DNA from: Periplaneta americana
Lineage: Eukaryota > Arthropoda > Insecta > Blattodea > Blattidae
Direction of reading: 5' to 3'
NCBI RefSeq assembly: GCF_040183065.1
Contig: NC_091120.1
Location: 173,494,488-173,558,487 of the forward strand
Length of the DNA: 64,000 nt
In this document: piece after piece, positions 37,401 to 40,595 of the stretch
Position numbering within the stretch: position 1 is the stretch's first letter
Layout: each line of letters begins with the position of its first letter
Made by a program: the position numbers and the translations under genes
The notes under the pieces: model-generated
Told to the model about the DNA's origin: nothing
What the model saw: the letters and a program-made list of their open reading frames with translations, nothing else
Database searches by the model: none

Positions 37401-39129
37401 ATAATGTACTGTACTTAACTCGAGGTATTTGCTTTGAAATTTCCTCAAATGGATTATTTTTCTTTATTTTATATGGTATTCCACAGAACTCATGATTATA
37501 GCCATGAGTTAAATTCACATTATTGGATTAACTCGCAAACATCTATTCTCTGCCAGGATGCCATGTTTTTTTATGGTTCTTGGCATGATAATATTTTCGA
37601 ATCCCATTGGTCAATTCCTTCAAAGAATTGTCAAATCTTTGTTCTTATAATTACTTTCAAGACAATCAAAGACTTGTGAAGTATTGTAAGTGATTGACAA
37701 TAAAACTTGTAAAATATTTGCAAGTCTTAAAAAGTCTTGTCATTGAATTTGACAAAAATTTGGTTCTGTACAATGAGTTTTAGTTTCCATCAGATACCTA
37801 CAATCTTCTGTTACCAACCAAGTTATATGTTCATGTTCTCATTCGAAAATGATGTGGGAAGGGTTTTGCTTTAGACAAAGAAAAGTAAGCTTTCTTCTTT
37901 TGCTTCATTATTATTAAAATAATATAGGCTAAAAATTCTTTTACACATAACTTGTACGTCTGGGTTGTAAATGCACGATTACATTTGAACAAAACTTGTG
38001 AGTGCACTTTTTAATATGTTTTACAGAGTTTTTAGTATGTAAATAATTTTTCACCAGAAGAATTACCTTATGCTTAAAATCCAGAAACAAAATTCAGGTG
38101 TCCCAAATTTTGATTCTGGGTCTATACAAACTCAGTAAGGAAATAAAATAATTACACAAGACAAATTCCTAAGGTTGCCTTTCTTACGGATTCCATGAAT
38201 TGTAAATTCATATCAGGTACAGATAACAGTTCTCTTTCCGACTTCAATGAAACATTTGGTAGCTTGCCAGTTTTTGATAACAGCCAGTAAACACGGGAAA
38301 ACACACAGTTAGTTGAGACCCTTCGATTAAGAAAACATCTGTATTCCTCATCAGCTCCAAATGCACTGCCATCACAAAATCCATAAATGAAAAGCATGTC
38401 TACATATTCACTATGTGAATGCAAAAACATCAAGTGAATGTGTATTCAGTTGTGTTGCAGTGCTCAGATCCTGCTGTGTGCAAAAGATCTGGCTTAACAC
38501 GTATAGTACATGGAACTGCAAGACATTCCATTATTTCTCCCCTTTATTTCTGCCCTTTATATCTCCCCTTAATTTCTCCCCAACTATTAAAAACTTCGGA
38601 CATAGGTATGTCAGGTTAAATCAATGTAGGTTAGCCCAAACTGCATTATCCTGAAGTATTTTACATTCCTCTTGAGACACCCTGTACATGTGTGTTTTAT
38701 TAAAATACCACTTTCGATTCCTTTAAAATGTGTATGTTATTACTCACTCACCACTCATACTGCATACTATATTCATATGGAAATATGAGTCAAATTGTAC
38801 TTCTGCCTTCGGTATGAGTTAAATATGATTACGTGCACACATACAATATAACAATGTAATTTTTTTTTTCATTCTAGTTACTAGGTTCTTTAAAGGTAAT
38901 GTTAATCAATACTAATGTCAGTTTAATCAAATTTCGTTATAACGAACTAATTTTGTGTGTTCCTTCGCATTCGTTATAATGACATTTTACTGCAGCTGTC
39001 TGTCTTTGCAAACAGGTGGAGGCCCAGCTGCAGTGCCTGATGAGTGAAAACAGTGTTGATTACATGGCGAAGTTCGCAGATCTGGCAGCTCAGATTGCTG
39101 CCTCAGCTGATGCGTCCAACAAGAAGTGA
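3826..39129 (+). CDS. crm: cramped: SANT-domain chromatin protein, CRAMP1 family (13 coding exons)
   Basis: Cramped is a nuclear chromatin protein linked to Polycomb-type silencing and histone gene control in Drosophila; human CRAMP1 is about 1.27 kb of codons long. Joining 3826-4054, 4540-4875, 4963-5169, 14780-14970, 16431-16968, 19230-19453, 24470-24670, 26864-27121, 31097-31433, 33324-33851, 35501-35604, 35715-35816 and 39016-39129 gives an uninterrupted 1,122-residue ORF; every junction has GT/AG borders and matching phase. In order: a PEK-rich tract (about 82-105), SANT domain (about 120-183), a conserved LYGLVNYGEIRKRIG region (about 190-257), VLELRPRYNEAWSRVQS (about 266-285), the GWTIEDANAITIGELYLM block (about 555-575), Ser/Thr/Pro-rich linkers, and the C-terminal SLSSFLGHLESP and SENSVDYMAKFADLAAQ blocks. 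The ATG directly follows an acceptor; a short upstream coding extension cannot be excluded. Introns are loaded with transposons. Confidence 0.95.
4540..4875 (+). CDS. crm: cramped coding exon 2 (PEK repeats and SANT domain)
   Basis: Codes residues 77-188. It opens with about six PEK/SEK repeats (low-complexity charged tract), then a SANT/Myb-like domain with LWSQEDKNTFFEALNEYGKD and KDQVRHFYYRTWHKISKH, nearly identical to CRAMP1 proteins. The acceptor TTCTTTTGCAG and donor GATG/GTGAG are both strong. Ends in phase 1. This is the diagnostic exon for the gene call. Confidence 0.95.
4963..5169 (+). CDS. crm: cramped coding exon 3
   Basis: Codes residues 189-257, DLRNATRELYGLVNYGEIRK through KTLRIKTPLCRALRKLNRLE. 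This conserved region follows SANT in every CRAMP1 relative. The intron before it is only 87 bp; the intron after it is 9.6 kb and full of transposons. Donor AAG/GTAAGTAAG; phase 1. Confidence 0.95.
5318..6138. mobile_element. hAT element (821 bp), degenerate
   Basis: Starts CAGGGGCAA and ends TCGCCCCTG, flanked by a perfect 8-bp TSD CATATTTT (5310-5317, 6139-6146), typical of hAT. Around 5870-5950 the + strand still encodes VHWLAGSKKLNKLFCWPCLL, a TTF-type zinc finger segment seen at the start of many insect hAT transposases. The rest of the transposase is deleted. It sits 148 nt after the donor of cramped exon 3. Confidence 0.85.
6340..6560 (-). mobile_element. SINE, - strand, degenerate copy
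   Basis: On the - strand it carries the central module of the SINEs at 14486, 22700 and 49697 (CTGGTTGGGGGTTTTTTCGA, then GGTTTTCC). A tRNA-like head lies to the right near 6510-6560. No TSD found, so the borders are approximate. 6561-6711 shows nothing recognisable. Confidence 0.55.
6720..6944. mobile_element. MITE (225 bp) with 8-bp TSD
   Basis: Near-identical inverted ends begin GGTAATTTGCTAGTAGACG and extend about 30-45 bp. Flanked by perfect 8-bp TSDs TCCAGCAG (6712-6719, 6945-6952). The TSD length fits hAT or Merlin; there is no coding capacity to decide. Confidence 0.85.
6975..7944. mobile_element. Terminal-inverted-repeat element with CGCGAT-rich arms (970 bp)
   Basis: Ends share CTGGTGACAGACTACAGT in inverted orientation. 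Each arm repeats the theme further in: GGTGACACACTAC occurs near 7051 and, inverted, near 7875, separated by blocks rich in ATCGCGAT. The arms are about 110 bp long. No TSD could be identified, and the interior has no recognisable ORF. Contains a CT/TA microsatellite at 7511-7566. Confidence 0.7.
7511..7566. repeat. (CT)n(AT)n compound microsatellite
   Basis: About 26 bp of CT repeat followed directly by about 30 bp of AT repeat, inside the 6975-7944 element. Confidence 0.95.
9093..9207. repeat. ATT/ATG microsatellite tracts
   Basis: Interrupted ATT/ATG repeats with the longest pure (ATT)n run at about 9170-9206. A polyasparagine ORF on the - strand here is an artefact of the repeat. Confidence 0.95.
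9225..9450 (+). mobile_element. tRNA-derived SINE
   Basis: A tRNA-like head with box A (TTGGTATAGCGCTGG) and box B (GGGTTCGATCCC) lies near 9233-9300, followed by a tRNA-unrelated body ending in GCGTCGTTAAATAAAACATA. Similar ACTACTACTA-like sequence lies on either side, so the TSD is approximate. It lies inside the 8309-9891 element. Confidence 0.85.
9892..10548. mobile_element. Repeat family X, copy 1, with about 100-nt nested hairpin
   Basis: Shares almost its full length with 20136-20768. Near the left end, 9907-10008 folds on itself: GCCTATAATGGTA at one side and TACCATTATAGGC at the other, with GACGC/GCGTC pairing inside, plus an inner hairpin (TTATGAAAC / GTTTCATAA). The left terminus AATAGTA is cut off by the element at 8309-9891 and remains at 8302-8308. 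No ORF. Class unknown. 10549-10820 shows nothing further. Confidence 0.75.
10829..12129. mobile_element. hAT element (1,301 bp), non-autonomous
   Basis: Starts CAGTGGTTGCCAAA and ends with the inverted counterpart TTTTGGCGATCACTG. Perfect 8-bp TSD CTGTAGAT (10821-10828, 12130-12137). No transposase left. Much of the interior is a tandem duplication (11502-12040). Confidence 0.88.
11502..12040 (+). repeat. Two tandem copies of a ~269-bp unit
   Basis: Unit 1 (about 11502-11770) and unit 2 (about 11771-12040) are closely similar, both containing GGTAGTCTTTA-ATCAAGAAG and TGTACGTCCGC-GCTGATAAATG. The duplication lies inside the hAT element at 10829-12129. Confidence 0.85.
12190..12418. mobile_element. 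MITE (229 bp), TA target
   Basis: Inverted ends of about 25 bp, CTGTCTGACCAAGTGGTTAT at the left against ATAACCACTCAGTCGGACAG at the right, flanked by TA on both sides. No ORF. Confidence 0.8.
12571..13772 (-). mobile_element. hAT element (1,202 bp) with transposase remnant
   Basis: Inverted ends TAGGGAGCGGAT / ATCCGCTCCTTA with a perfect 8-bp TSD ATAATAAC (12563-12570, 13773-13780). Keeps the C-terminal dimerisation segment of a hAT transposase on the - strand (12693-12977) and is otherwise AT-rich and deleted. 13781-14477 has nothing recognised apart from a CTGAAGATGCCC...GGGCGAAAACG motif near 14023. Confidence 0.88.
12693..12977 (-). pseudogene. hAT transposase C-terminal remnant
   Basis: Encodes FPLFKYARLTSCDMERSFSQ, YKSLFRDNRHAFVMENLEM and TFVVHCNSR. 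The LTSCDxERSFSQYK core is the hAT C-terminal dimerisation region of insect transposases. Upstream catalytic parts are absent, so not functional. Confidence 0.8.
14486..14739 (+). mobile_element. tRNA-derived SINE next to cramped exon 4
   Basis: Head with tRNA-like boxes (AGCTAGCACATCTGG; GGGTTCGATTCCCGG), central module CCTGGTTGAGGCTTTTTCCG, tail AAATAACCTA... and a short A tract. TSD ATCTTCCA at 14478-14485 and 14740-14747. Its right TSD ends 32 nt before exon 4, so the branch-point area lies at or beyond the SINE edge. Confidence 0.88.
14780..14970 (+). CDS. crm: cramped coding exon 4
   Basis: Codes residues 258-321, including LPARVVLELRPRYNEAWSRV and NPRIRTLLPLQRRLTSLLAY, matching the CRAMP1 block that reads ELQPRNNHAWARVQSLAQNP in human. 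The acceptor lies only 32 nt after the TSD of a SINE (14486-14739). Donor CAT/GTATCC is weaker than the others but gives phase 0, matching exon 5. Confidence 0.9.
15010..15306 (+). mobile_element. Possible SINE or other short retroposed repeat
   Basis: Contains a box-B-like GGATTCAATTC near 15047, ends in a run of about 15 A at 15291-15305 and resembles a retroposon tail. No TSD was found and no second copy is in the window. Confidence 0.35.
15890..16320 (-). mobile_element. LINE fragment, Jockey/CR1-like RT C-terminus
   Basis: The - strand translates to YGIINWGGVASSVLNPLNSL, then HKRLIKICLTKN, and further on HTRRQKSTFP and ASFVPRLYNKITN. This is the typical end of Jockey/CR1-type reverse transcriptases (QYGIIxWGG, HxYxTR, GPRLYNxLP). 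Several in-frame stops show that it is dead. 5' truncated; borders approximate. 15307-15889 shows no further recognisable element. Confidence 0.75.
16431..16968 (+). CDS. crm: cramped coding exon 5
   Basis: Codes residues 322-500: RDKLLAAIGSND, then RVAPLPGVPICLPTVNLTEY and SYEERCQTWQRE (conserved with the LTPLPGVARVV...TVHWQE region of vertebrate CRAMP1), followed by a Gly/Lys/Ser-rich low-complexity linker. It is the longest coding exon. Acceptor TGTCCTTTAG; donor TCAG/GTGGGT, phase 1. The proteins diverge strongly in the second half. Confidence 0.9.
17244..17544 (-). mobile_element. 5'-truncated LINE, copy B
   Basis: - strand copy of the LINE seen at 129-648. It encodes the terminal [20 protein letters not shown] and AYVREAMNLRVL region and has a TTACTTA-type 3' end. 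A small deletion near 17528 is visible against the copy at 59410. No TSD recognised. 17545-18137 shows only a short (ATG)n tract. Confidence 0.8.
17846..17887. repeat. (ATG)n microsatellite
   Basis: About 14 ATG units in a row, giving a polymethionine artefact in one frame. Confidence 0.95.
18146..18463 (-). mobile_element. SINE family d, - strand, full-length copy
   Basis: On the - strand: tRNA-like head (near 18380-18463; box-B sequence GGGTTCGATTCCCGG read on that strand), then GGAATTTTTCCTTAAAGGGG and a body matching 43341-43599. TSD TACATATT at 18138-18145 and 18464-18471. 18472-19229 holds a Tigger-end-like fragment (GAGGTTTTACTGTA near 18549) and otherwise nothing recognised. Confidence 0.85.
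19230..19453 (+). CDS. crm: cramped coding exon 6
   Basis: Codes residues 501-575, ending in ELINKIRSGWTIEDANAITI and GELYLM, the second hallmark block of the family (vertebrate LREEGWNLQTSESLTLAEVYLM). Preceded by an Ala/Pro/Lys-rich linker. Acceptor CTGTTACAG; donor ATG/GTTTGT; phase 0 out. Confidence 0.9.
19498..19565 (+). mobile_element. tRNA-like SINE head fragment
   Basis: TAGCTGAGTGGATACAGCAT and CTAGGTTCAAATGG resemble A and B boxes of a tRNA in the right order and spacing. No clear body or TSD, so treated as a fragment. Confidence 0.4.
19801..19995 (+). repeat. Dispersed direct repeat, copy 1 (copy 2 at 22984-23175)
   Basis: About 190 bp, starting near GAATTTCAGTAAATTCCGA and ending near GTTGCATCTCTTAATGTC, is repeated in the same orientation 3.2 kb downstream with moderate divergence. 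Nature unknown; the two copies bracket the LINE-derived array and the hAT. Confidence 0.7.
20130..20768. mobile_element. Repeat family X, copy 2
   Basis: Uninterrupted relative of 9892-10548, including the left terminus AATAGTACATTATGCAACG that is split in copy 1. The nested hairpin lies at 20151-20252. Right end near GAGCATAAAATAC. No ORF. Confidence 0.75.
20802..21024 (+). repeat. LINE-derived tandem array, units 1-2
   Basis: Units of about 107-116 bp, each beginning CATTAA and encoding a variant of VGNLEFEMVREFKYLGRTLT. That is the FKYLG segment found after the catalytic core in LINE reverse transcriptases (compare FEEMEKFKYLGGTVTN at 60040 in the LINE copy at 59410). Unit 1 is 20802-20917 and unit 2 is 20918-21024. 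The array resumes after the hAT insertion at 21033-22401. Confidence 0.8.
21033..22401 (+). mobile_element. hAT element (1,369 bp), ZBED5-like, internally deleted
   Basis: Starts CAGTGGTTCCCAACTGGTG and ends GGGTAGGGAACCACTG. Perfect 8-bp TSD CATTAAAG (21025-21032, 22402-22409). Keeps the start of a transposase (21392-21589) and a later piece near 21720-21860 (HKKMVKSKQRNRLLHLEDDL), both resembling ZBED5-type hAT proteins. The catalytic region is missing. It interrupts the LINE-derived tandem array. Confidence 0.88.
21392..21589 (+). pseudogene. hAT (ZBED5-like) transposase N-terminal remnant
   Basis: Encodes LDFIIDKFLIRKRLSESSSG and RKYSDEYLQYGFTWRGD-stop. The DKFLxRK start and RKYxxxYxxYGFTWxGD segment are characteristic of ZBED5-like hAT proteins, just before the BED-type zinc finger. 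Stops right there. Confidence 0.7.
22402..22699 (+). repeat. LINE-derived tandem array, units 3-5
   Basis: Continuation of the array at 20802: unit 3 at 22402-22512, unit 4 at 22513-22621 (most complete, KVGNLEFEMVREFKYLGRTL), unit 5 at 22622-22699, cut by a SINE at its right. Confidence 0.8.
22700..22936 (+). mobile_element. tRNA-derived SINE (same family as 49697)
   Basis: Head GGTGTAGCTCAGTTGGCCAA with box-B-like GCATTCGATTCCTGC, then the module TTGGTTGGG(T)8CCGAGG, the tail CTAAATAACC and an A-rich 3' end. Inserted at the end of the LINE-derived array; TSD not clear. Confidence 0.85.
22984..23175 (+). repeat. Dispersed direct repeat, copy 2
   Basis: Same orientation relative of 19801-19995 (GTAAATTCCGACAGTG near the start, CAGCTTATTATGTCTTGCGG in the middle). 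Nothing else recognised in 23176-23610. Confidence 0.7.
23616..24309. mobile_element. Foldback mariner derivative (694 bp) with long inverted arms
   Basis: The ends AGGCGCATCCATAAAGTAAC / GTTACTTTATGGATGCGCCT are the start of inverted arms of about 275 bp. Both arms encode the N-terminus of a mariner transposase: + strand ECEVRSLIKFLNAQDIAPIE then IDRQLCQVYEPNVMSKQM, and - strand the equivalent, continuing into CRQFSAGRQNVHDEECSGRP. The catalytic half is absent. TA duplication not certain. It lies 160 nt upstream of cramped exon 7. Confidence 0.85.
24470..24670 (+). CDS. crm: cramped coding exon 7
   Basis: Codes residues 576-642, FGCDSKLQMEYWWENIPPDP through AETLQKLISIAKLNFKKAK. The first part continues the LYLMMGKPSKLQLEYDW block of CRAMP1 across the junction, confirming the phase-0 join. 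Acceptor TGATTTCAG lies about 160 nt downstream of a foldback mariner derivative. Donor AAA/GTAAGTAAA. Confidence 0.9.
24695..25400 (-). mobile_element. Unclassified interspersed repeat, probably a retroposon on the - strand
   Basis: Left edge is a (TGTA)n tract at 24699-24718, which would be a simple-repeat 3' tail on the - strand. The body contains GGGAAACCCGGTGCTGGGAC and is split by a MITE at 25049-25307. No protein homology seen; class uncertain. Confidence 0.4.
25049..25307. mobile_element. MITE (about 259 bp), probably TA target
   Basis: Inverted ends TGAAGGGTACACGGGAAAAA and TTTTTCCCGTGCACCCTTCA, about 33 bp each. It is flanked by TA (within a palindromic CATATG on both sides, so the exact border is ambiguous). 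No ORF. Confidence 0.8.
25417..25498. repeat. (ATA)n microsatellite
   Basis: About 27 uninterrupted ATA units. Confidence 0.97.
25636..25710 (-). mobile_element. tRNA-like SINE head fragment
   Basis: On the - strand, TGTAGGGTAATGGTAAAGTC and AGGTTCGAACCTGAGACC resemble A and B boxes. Without a recognisable body or proper cloverleaf, so a SINE head rather than a tRNA gene. 25711-26840 is AT-rich intron with nothing recognised. Confidence 0.45.
26864..27121 (+). CDS. crm: cramped coding exon 8
   Basis: Codes residues 643-728, starting VVCPCGHVCGIITKPVISSR and ending PKPSTAEAFKAQLE. Less conserved, Ser/Pro/Val-rich. Acceptor ATGTGTTCAG and donor GAA/GTAAGT give 86 whole codons (phase 0 on both sides). 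The C-P-C-G-H-x-C cluster near the start is noticeable but too short to call a zinc site. Confidence 0.85.
27293..28620 (-). mobile_element. Tc1-like transposon (1,328 bp), nearly intact
   Basis: Inverted ends CAGTAACGTGCAAATTAATC / GATTAATTTGCACGCTACTG with a TA duplication (27291-27292, 28621-28622). Carries an almost complete transposase ORF in antisense to cramped. Ends and ORF are well preserved, so it is a relatively young insertion in intron 8. Confidence 0.95.
27463..28377 (-). CDS. Tc1-family DD34E transposase, C-terminus frameshifted
   Basis: Cut-and-paste transposase of 304 codons. Order: N-terminal paired-like HTH (MDTTPRKQSKIITLAEHSSM; QRQIAAECHIGLATVNSII, about 8-45), second HTH (LTAVDLTRELMATTGANIHV, about 81-110), then the DDE domain: FSDESHFEVNG (first Asp, about 151), FQQDLAPCHTS (second Asp, about 243) and SPDINPIENLW (Glu, about 278), with 34 residues between the second Asp and the Glu, the Tc1 signature. 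The ORF stops at GV; the next bases read KNICGKLVESMPNRLRAVIR in another frame, so one deleted base near 27463 has removed about 25 C-terminal residues that the family normally has. Catalytic triad intact; function uncertain. Confidence 0.9.
   Translation of the reverse strand: MDTTPRKQSKIITLAEHSSMTQRQIAAECHIGLATVNSIIKRYMETGSITPQKEGNCGRKRKTSPADDHLIVRKSKLNPRLTAVDLTRELMATTGANIHVTTVRRRLLEAGQRARKPIKKQLLTPVMCKKRLMWAKLHQHWTVNDWKNVLFSDESHFEVNGHRVSYVRKRSEKVTAAHLQQAPKYPPKVMFLGCFTHEGPGALIPIKGMMNSDKYIHLLETRIVPQLQKSFPDGRGVFQQDLAPCHTSRKTTEFFNKKNIQVLPWPGNSPDINPIENLWSICKRRMQKMDCSTKEKMISALIGV
28623..29241. other. Intron 8 sequence without recognised element
   Basis: AT-rich, no ORF of interest and no repeat with readable borders seen between the Tc1 and Tigger elements. 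Confidence 0.5.
29244..30201 (+). mobile_element. pogo/Tigger-like element (958 bp), internally deleted
   Basis: Inverted ends CAGTCAACTCTGGATATAGT / ACTATATCTGGAGTTGACTG with TA at 29242-29243 and 30202-30203. Further GGNTATAGTGAAC motifs lie inside both ends. Retains the N-terminal CENP-B-type HTH near 29922-30042 and lacks the DDE domain. Confidence 0.9.
29922..30042 (+). pseudogene. Tigger transposase N-terminal HTH remnant
   Basis: Encodes MSKRKVFSLEGKANIISDIE then CGLSQVDVGRQHSLSKSTVS, the psq/CENP-B-like DNA-binding start of Tigger transposases. Reading continues into unrelated sequence; no catalytic domain. 30204-31090 shows nothing else recognised. Confidence 0.75.
31097..31433 (+). 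CDS. crm: cramped coding exon 9
   Basis: Codes residues 729-840. Starts KFRPRYCNRRGRAVRPKNVV then VQRMLPLLPKAP, matching the basic PRKLRNRHLRKPLVVQRTLL segment of vertebrate CRAMP1, followed by a Ser/Thr/Pro-rich stretch. Acceptor TTTTTATAG; donor CAAG/GTAAGC, phase 1. The basic patch may act in nuclear import or nucleic acid contact (inference). Confidence 0.9.
31610..32234 (+). repeat. C/T-rich minisatellite-like tract (CTTCCTC / CACCAT repeats)
   Basis: About 620 bp composed of irregular repeats of CTTCCTCTT, CTCCACCACCAT and CATCACC with almost no G on the + strand. ORFs through it are Leu/His/Pro/Ser-rich artefacts. Strong strand asymmetry in intron 9 of cramped. Confidence 0.9.
32398..33153. 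mobile_element. Palindromic foldback element (756 bp), TA target
   Basis: Ends CAGTGTGATTCACGAGGATT and AATCCTCGTGAATCACCCTG; inverted similarity continues almost to the centre near 32775, so arms are about 350 bp. TA at 32396-32397 and 33154-33155. Mariner-type target choice, no transposase. It ends 170 nt before cramped exon 10. Confidence 0.88.
33324..33851 (+). CDS. crm: cramped coding exon 10 (with 17-residue tandem repeats)
   Basis: Codes residues 841-1016. It opens with tandem copies of VKVHQTVVSSTSSTPSN (two full and one partial; see the repeat entry), continues Ser/Gly-rich and ends with SISNLLELSLPSTVDEDLAA, equivalent to the DVSALLDISLPG motif of CRAMP1. Donor GTAG/GTAAGA; phase 1. 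A terminal-inverted-repeat element starts only 37 nt beyond the donor. Confidence 0.9.
33335..33477 (+). repeat. crm: 51-bp in-frame coding tandem repeat in cramped exon 10
   Basis: Two 51-bp units (33335-33385 and 33386-33436) are almost identical. A third, partial and more diverged unit follows (33437-33477). Each encodes VKVHQTVVSSTSSTPSN. The near identity of units 1 and 2 suggests a recent duplication or ongoing length variation in a probably disordered Ser/Thr-rich linker. Confidence 0.9.
33889..34695. mobile_element. TIR element (807 bp) with repeated ACACGTCGC / CTGCAG modules
   Basis: Ends AAGGTACAGTCACACGTCAC and GCGACGTGTGACCGTACCTT, TA at 33887-33888 and 34696-34697. Inside, variants of GTTCACACGTCGC and GCTGCAAAAGTAGC occur several times in both orientations. 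No ORF. Inserted 37 nt after the donor of cramped exon 10. Confidence 0.85.
34971..35189. mobile_element. MITE (219 bp), TA target
   Basis: Inverted ends TCGATGGTGTTCAGGTAAAA / TTTTACCTAAACACCTTCGA with TA on both sides (34969-34970, 35190-35191). No ORF. 35192-35490 shows nothing else. Confidence 0.8.
35501..35604 (+). CDS. crm: cramped coding exon 11
   Basis: Codes residues 1017-1051, GLLPSEEGVLQTSGTPPPSP then TRILKEGDNQWLNSE. The DNQWLNSE end corresponds to DPQWYPSDS in vertebrate CRAMP1. Acceptor TGTGCACTAG; donor GAG/GTATGT; phase 0 out. Confidence 0.9.
35715..35816 (+). CDS. crm: cramped coding exon 12
   Basis: Codes residues 1052-1085, VADFSLSSFLGHLESPLKPA through EDTRLYSD. SLSSFLGHLESP matches SSLSSLFASFISPEK of the family. 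Acceptor CTTGTTTCAG; donor GAT/GTAAGT; phase 0 on both sides. The preceding intron is only 110 bp. Confidence 0.9.
36262..37415 (-). mobile_element. 5'-truncated LINE of a second family (RT C-terminus)
   Basis: On the - strand: VNKCKYIGITFSSDLSWGEH (near 37330), then IEHIKTLEKIQKRALKCCR, LTHWRTRIRLCAMFKTYRGE and LQLPNYSSRNDHSYKLRERR. This is the C-terminal part of a CR1/Jockey-like reverse transcriptase, with its 3' UTR toward 36262, where short ATGT-type repeats may be the tail. Frame breaks are present. 37416-38140 shows nothing recognised. Confidence 0.8.
38152..38684 (-). mobile_element. mariner-like element, 5' half with transposase N-terminus
   Basis: On the - strand 38152-38433 encodes HSEYVDMLFIYGFCDG and CFLNRRVSTNCVFSRVYWLL, resembling the DUF4817 N-terminal helical domain of insect mariner-like transposases. 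The right terminus is CTTGAGACACCCTG followed by TA (38685-38686), a mariner-type end. The other terminus and the catalytic domain are missing. Confidence 0.65.
38925..38992. mobile_element. Probable Tigger-like terminus fragment
   Basis: TTCGTTATAACGAAC and TTCGTTATAATGACATTTTA followed by CTG resemble the repeated subterminal and terminal sequences of pogo/Tigger elements. It ends 23 nt before the acceptor of cramped exon 13. Only one end is seen. Confidence 0.4.
39016..39129 (+). CDS. crm: cramped coding exon 13 (C-terminus and stop)
   Basis: Codes residues 1086-1122 and a TGA stop: VEAQLQCLMSENSVDYMAKF then ADLAAQIAAS, ending DASNKK. This is the terminal conserved block (vertebrate VDSQLVCMMNENSIDYISRF). 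Acceptor TTTGCAAACAG, 24 nt after what looks like the terminus of a Tigger-like element. The family conservation runs to the end, so the C-terminus is complete. Confidence 0.93.
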   Translation: MEAQLQCLMSENSVDYMAKFADLAAQIAASADASNKK

Positions 39130-39673
39130 CCAGCCTCGTTGTTTGCTATTTTGTATCATAGTGTGTATAAGTGTACATACTAGACCTTGAGGTCTTAGAT
39201 CACCTAAGTGTCAAAGTGTACAGGTCCTGGATCTTCAATTACTTTTTATGTTGTCTTATTTTTGTAATCATTATAATTGTATTGTAAAGGAATGTACATA
39301 GTCATAGTAGGAAATTCAGATGTAGTTTACAATGAGTGACGAGTCTTTTCTCTCTGGTGTACCTAACCACGCTCACTGTAGTTTTCATTATTTCGTGTAT
39401 TTGAAGTTTTGAATTGTACGCACACTTGGCACGATATTTCACGTTTCGTGATTGGTCATTGCATTCTGAGTCAGCGTGCTAGCAAACTTGCTGTTTGTAT
39501 TTATTTTTCTTTAGTGTCTTGTGATATGATTCTGCTTTGACACTTTTGAGAGTGATCTTTTTTTTCCTCCCTCTCTATCCCGCCCACCTTTTTTTTACTT
39601 AATTTATTTGTTTGTGATCAAAATTATATTATACAATGTAAGAATACATATTATTTTATATCGCTGTGTTATA
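39130..39673 (+). other. crm: cramped 3' UTR, proximal part
   Basis: Follows the TGA of exon 13. No AATAAA or ATTAAA is seen before the mariner-like insertion at 39674. The first good AATAAA outside an obvious transposon is at about 42265 (GTCAATAAAAAAGTG), so the 3' UTR may run through the insertion. Extent unproven. Confidence 0.5.
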
Positions 39674-40595
39674 CAGAGTGATTTATATAGAACTGACACA
39701 TTTCTTTCATTAATTGTTTCAAAACGAATTGTGCTAGTGACAACTTGTTATACCTAAAATGTAGAGGAATTTTGGGAGATTATTTACCTCTATAGCAAAT
39801 GTTGAAAAATGTCCTCCATCCTGCATAAGGCACAACTCAACACGTCGTTCCATGTTACTGGCCACTCGTTGGAGAACTCTGTTGTCAATAGCTTGAATCT
39901 CCTGTGTGATGTTGTGCTTCAGATAGTCCAATGTCTGGGGACGTGTGGCGTAAACCCTGTCTTTTAAGTAACCCCATAGAAAGAAGTCCGGCGTTGTCAA
40001 ATCCGGAGATTTCGGTGGCCACAGGTTCCTGAAAATTATTCGGTCGTCAAAGAAACTTGCAATTAGTTCCATGGATTCATTTGATGCATGGCATGTAGCG
40101 CCATCTTGCTGAAAATATCCTTGACTCAACTCTACATCGTCCAGTTCCTCAACAAACTCCACCAAATTCTCTCTGGTATGCCCTTTGAGTAGCTGTAATT
40201 GAATTCGTAATCCAGTATTGCTTCACAAGGAAGAGTCGTTGATTTAATATGTACTGCATTTTCCCGTTGACATAAAATGTCGAAAACAGCTGCCAACAAT
40301 AGGAATAAAACAAACATCTGCGCATCTAGTGCTGCCAACAATAGGAATAGAACATAAACATCTGCGCATCTAGTGACAAGGAATCGAAACTCCAAAACAT
40401 TTGCTTAATTTGGTGCTAAAATTGGGTCAGTGCTGCCAACAATAGGAATAAAACATAAACATCTGCGCATCTAGTGACAAGGAATCGAAACTCCAGAACA
40501 TTCTGCTTAATTTGGTGCTAAAATTGGGTCATTGAATGAATTTCCAACGGAATAATTAAAGAAAGAAATGTGTCAGTTCTATATAAATCACTCTG
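39674..40595 (-). mobile_element. mariner-like element (922 bp), deleted
   Basis: Inverted ends CAGAGTGATTTATATAGAAC / GTTCTATATAAATCACTCTG, about 36 bp long, with TA at 39672-39673 and 40596-40597. Keeps the C-terminal half of a transposase (39734-40165). The opposite end holds a ~102-bp tandem duplication (GCTGCCAACAATAGGAATA... at about 40331 and 40434). Confidence 0.9.
39734..40165 (-). pseudogene. mariner-like transposase C-terminal remnant
   Basis: Encodes YFQQDGATCHASNESM with the second catalytic Asp, WPPKSPDLTTPDFFLWGYLK with the third acidic residue, and RRVELCLMQDGGHFSTFAI. This is the insect mariner-like family usually paired with an N-terminal DUF4817 domain. The first catalytic region and N-terminus are missing. 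Confidence 0.85.
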
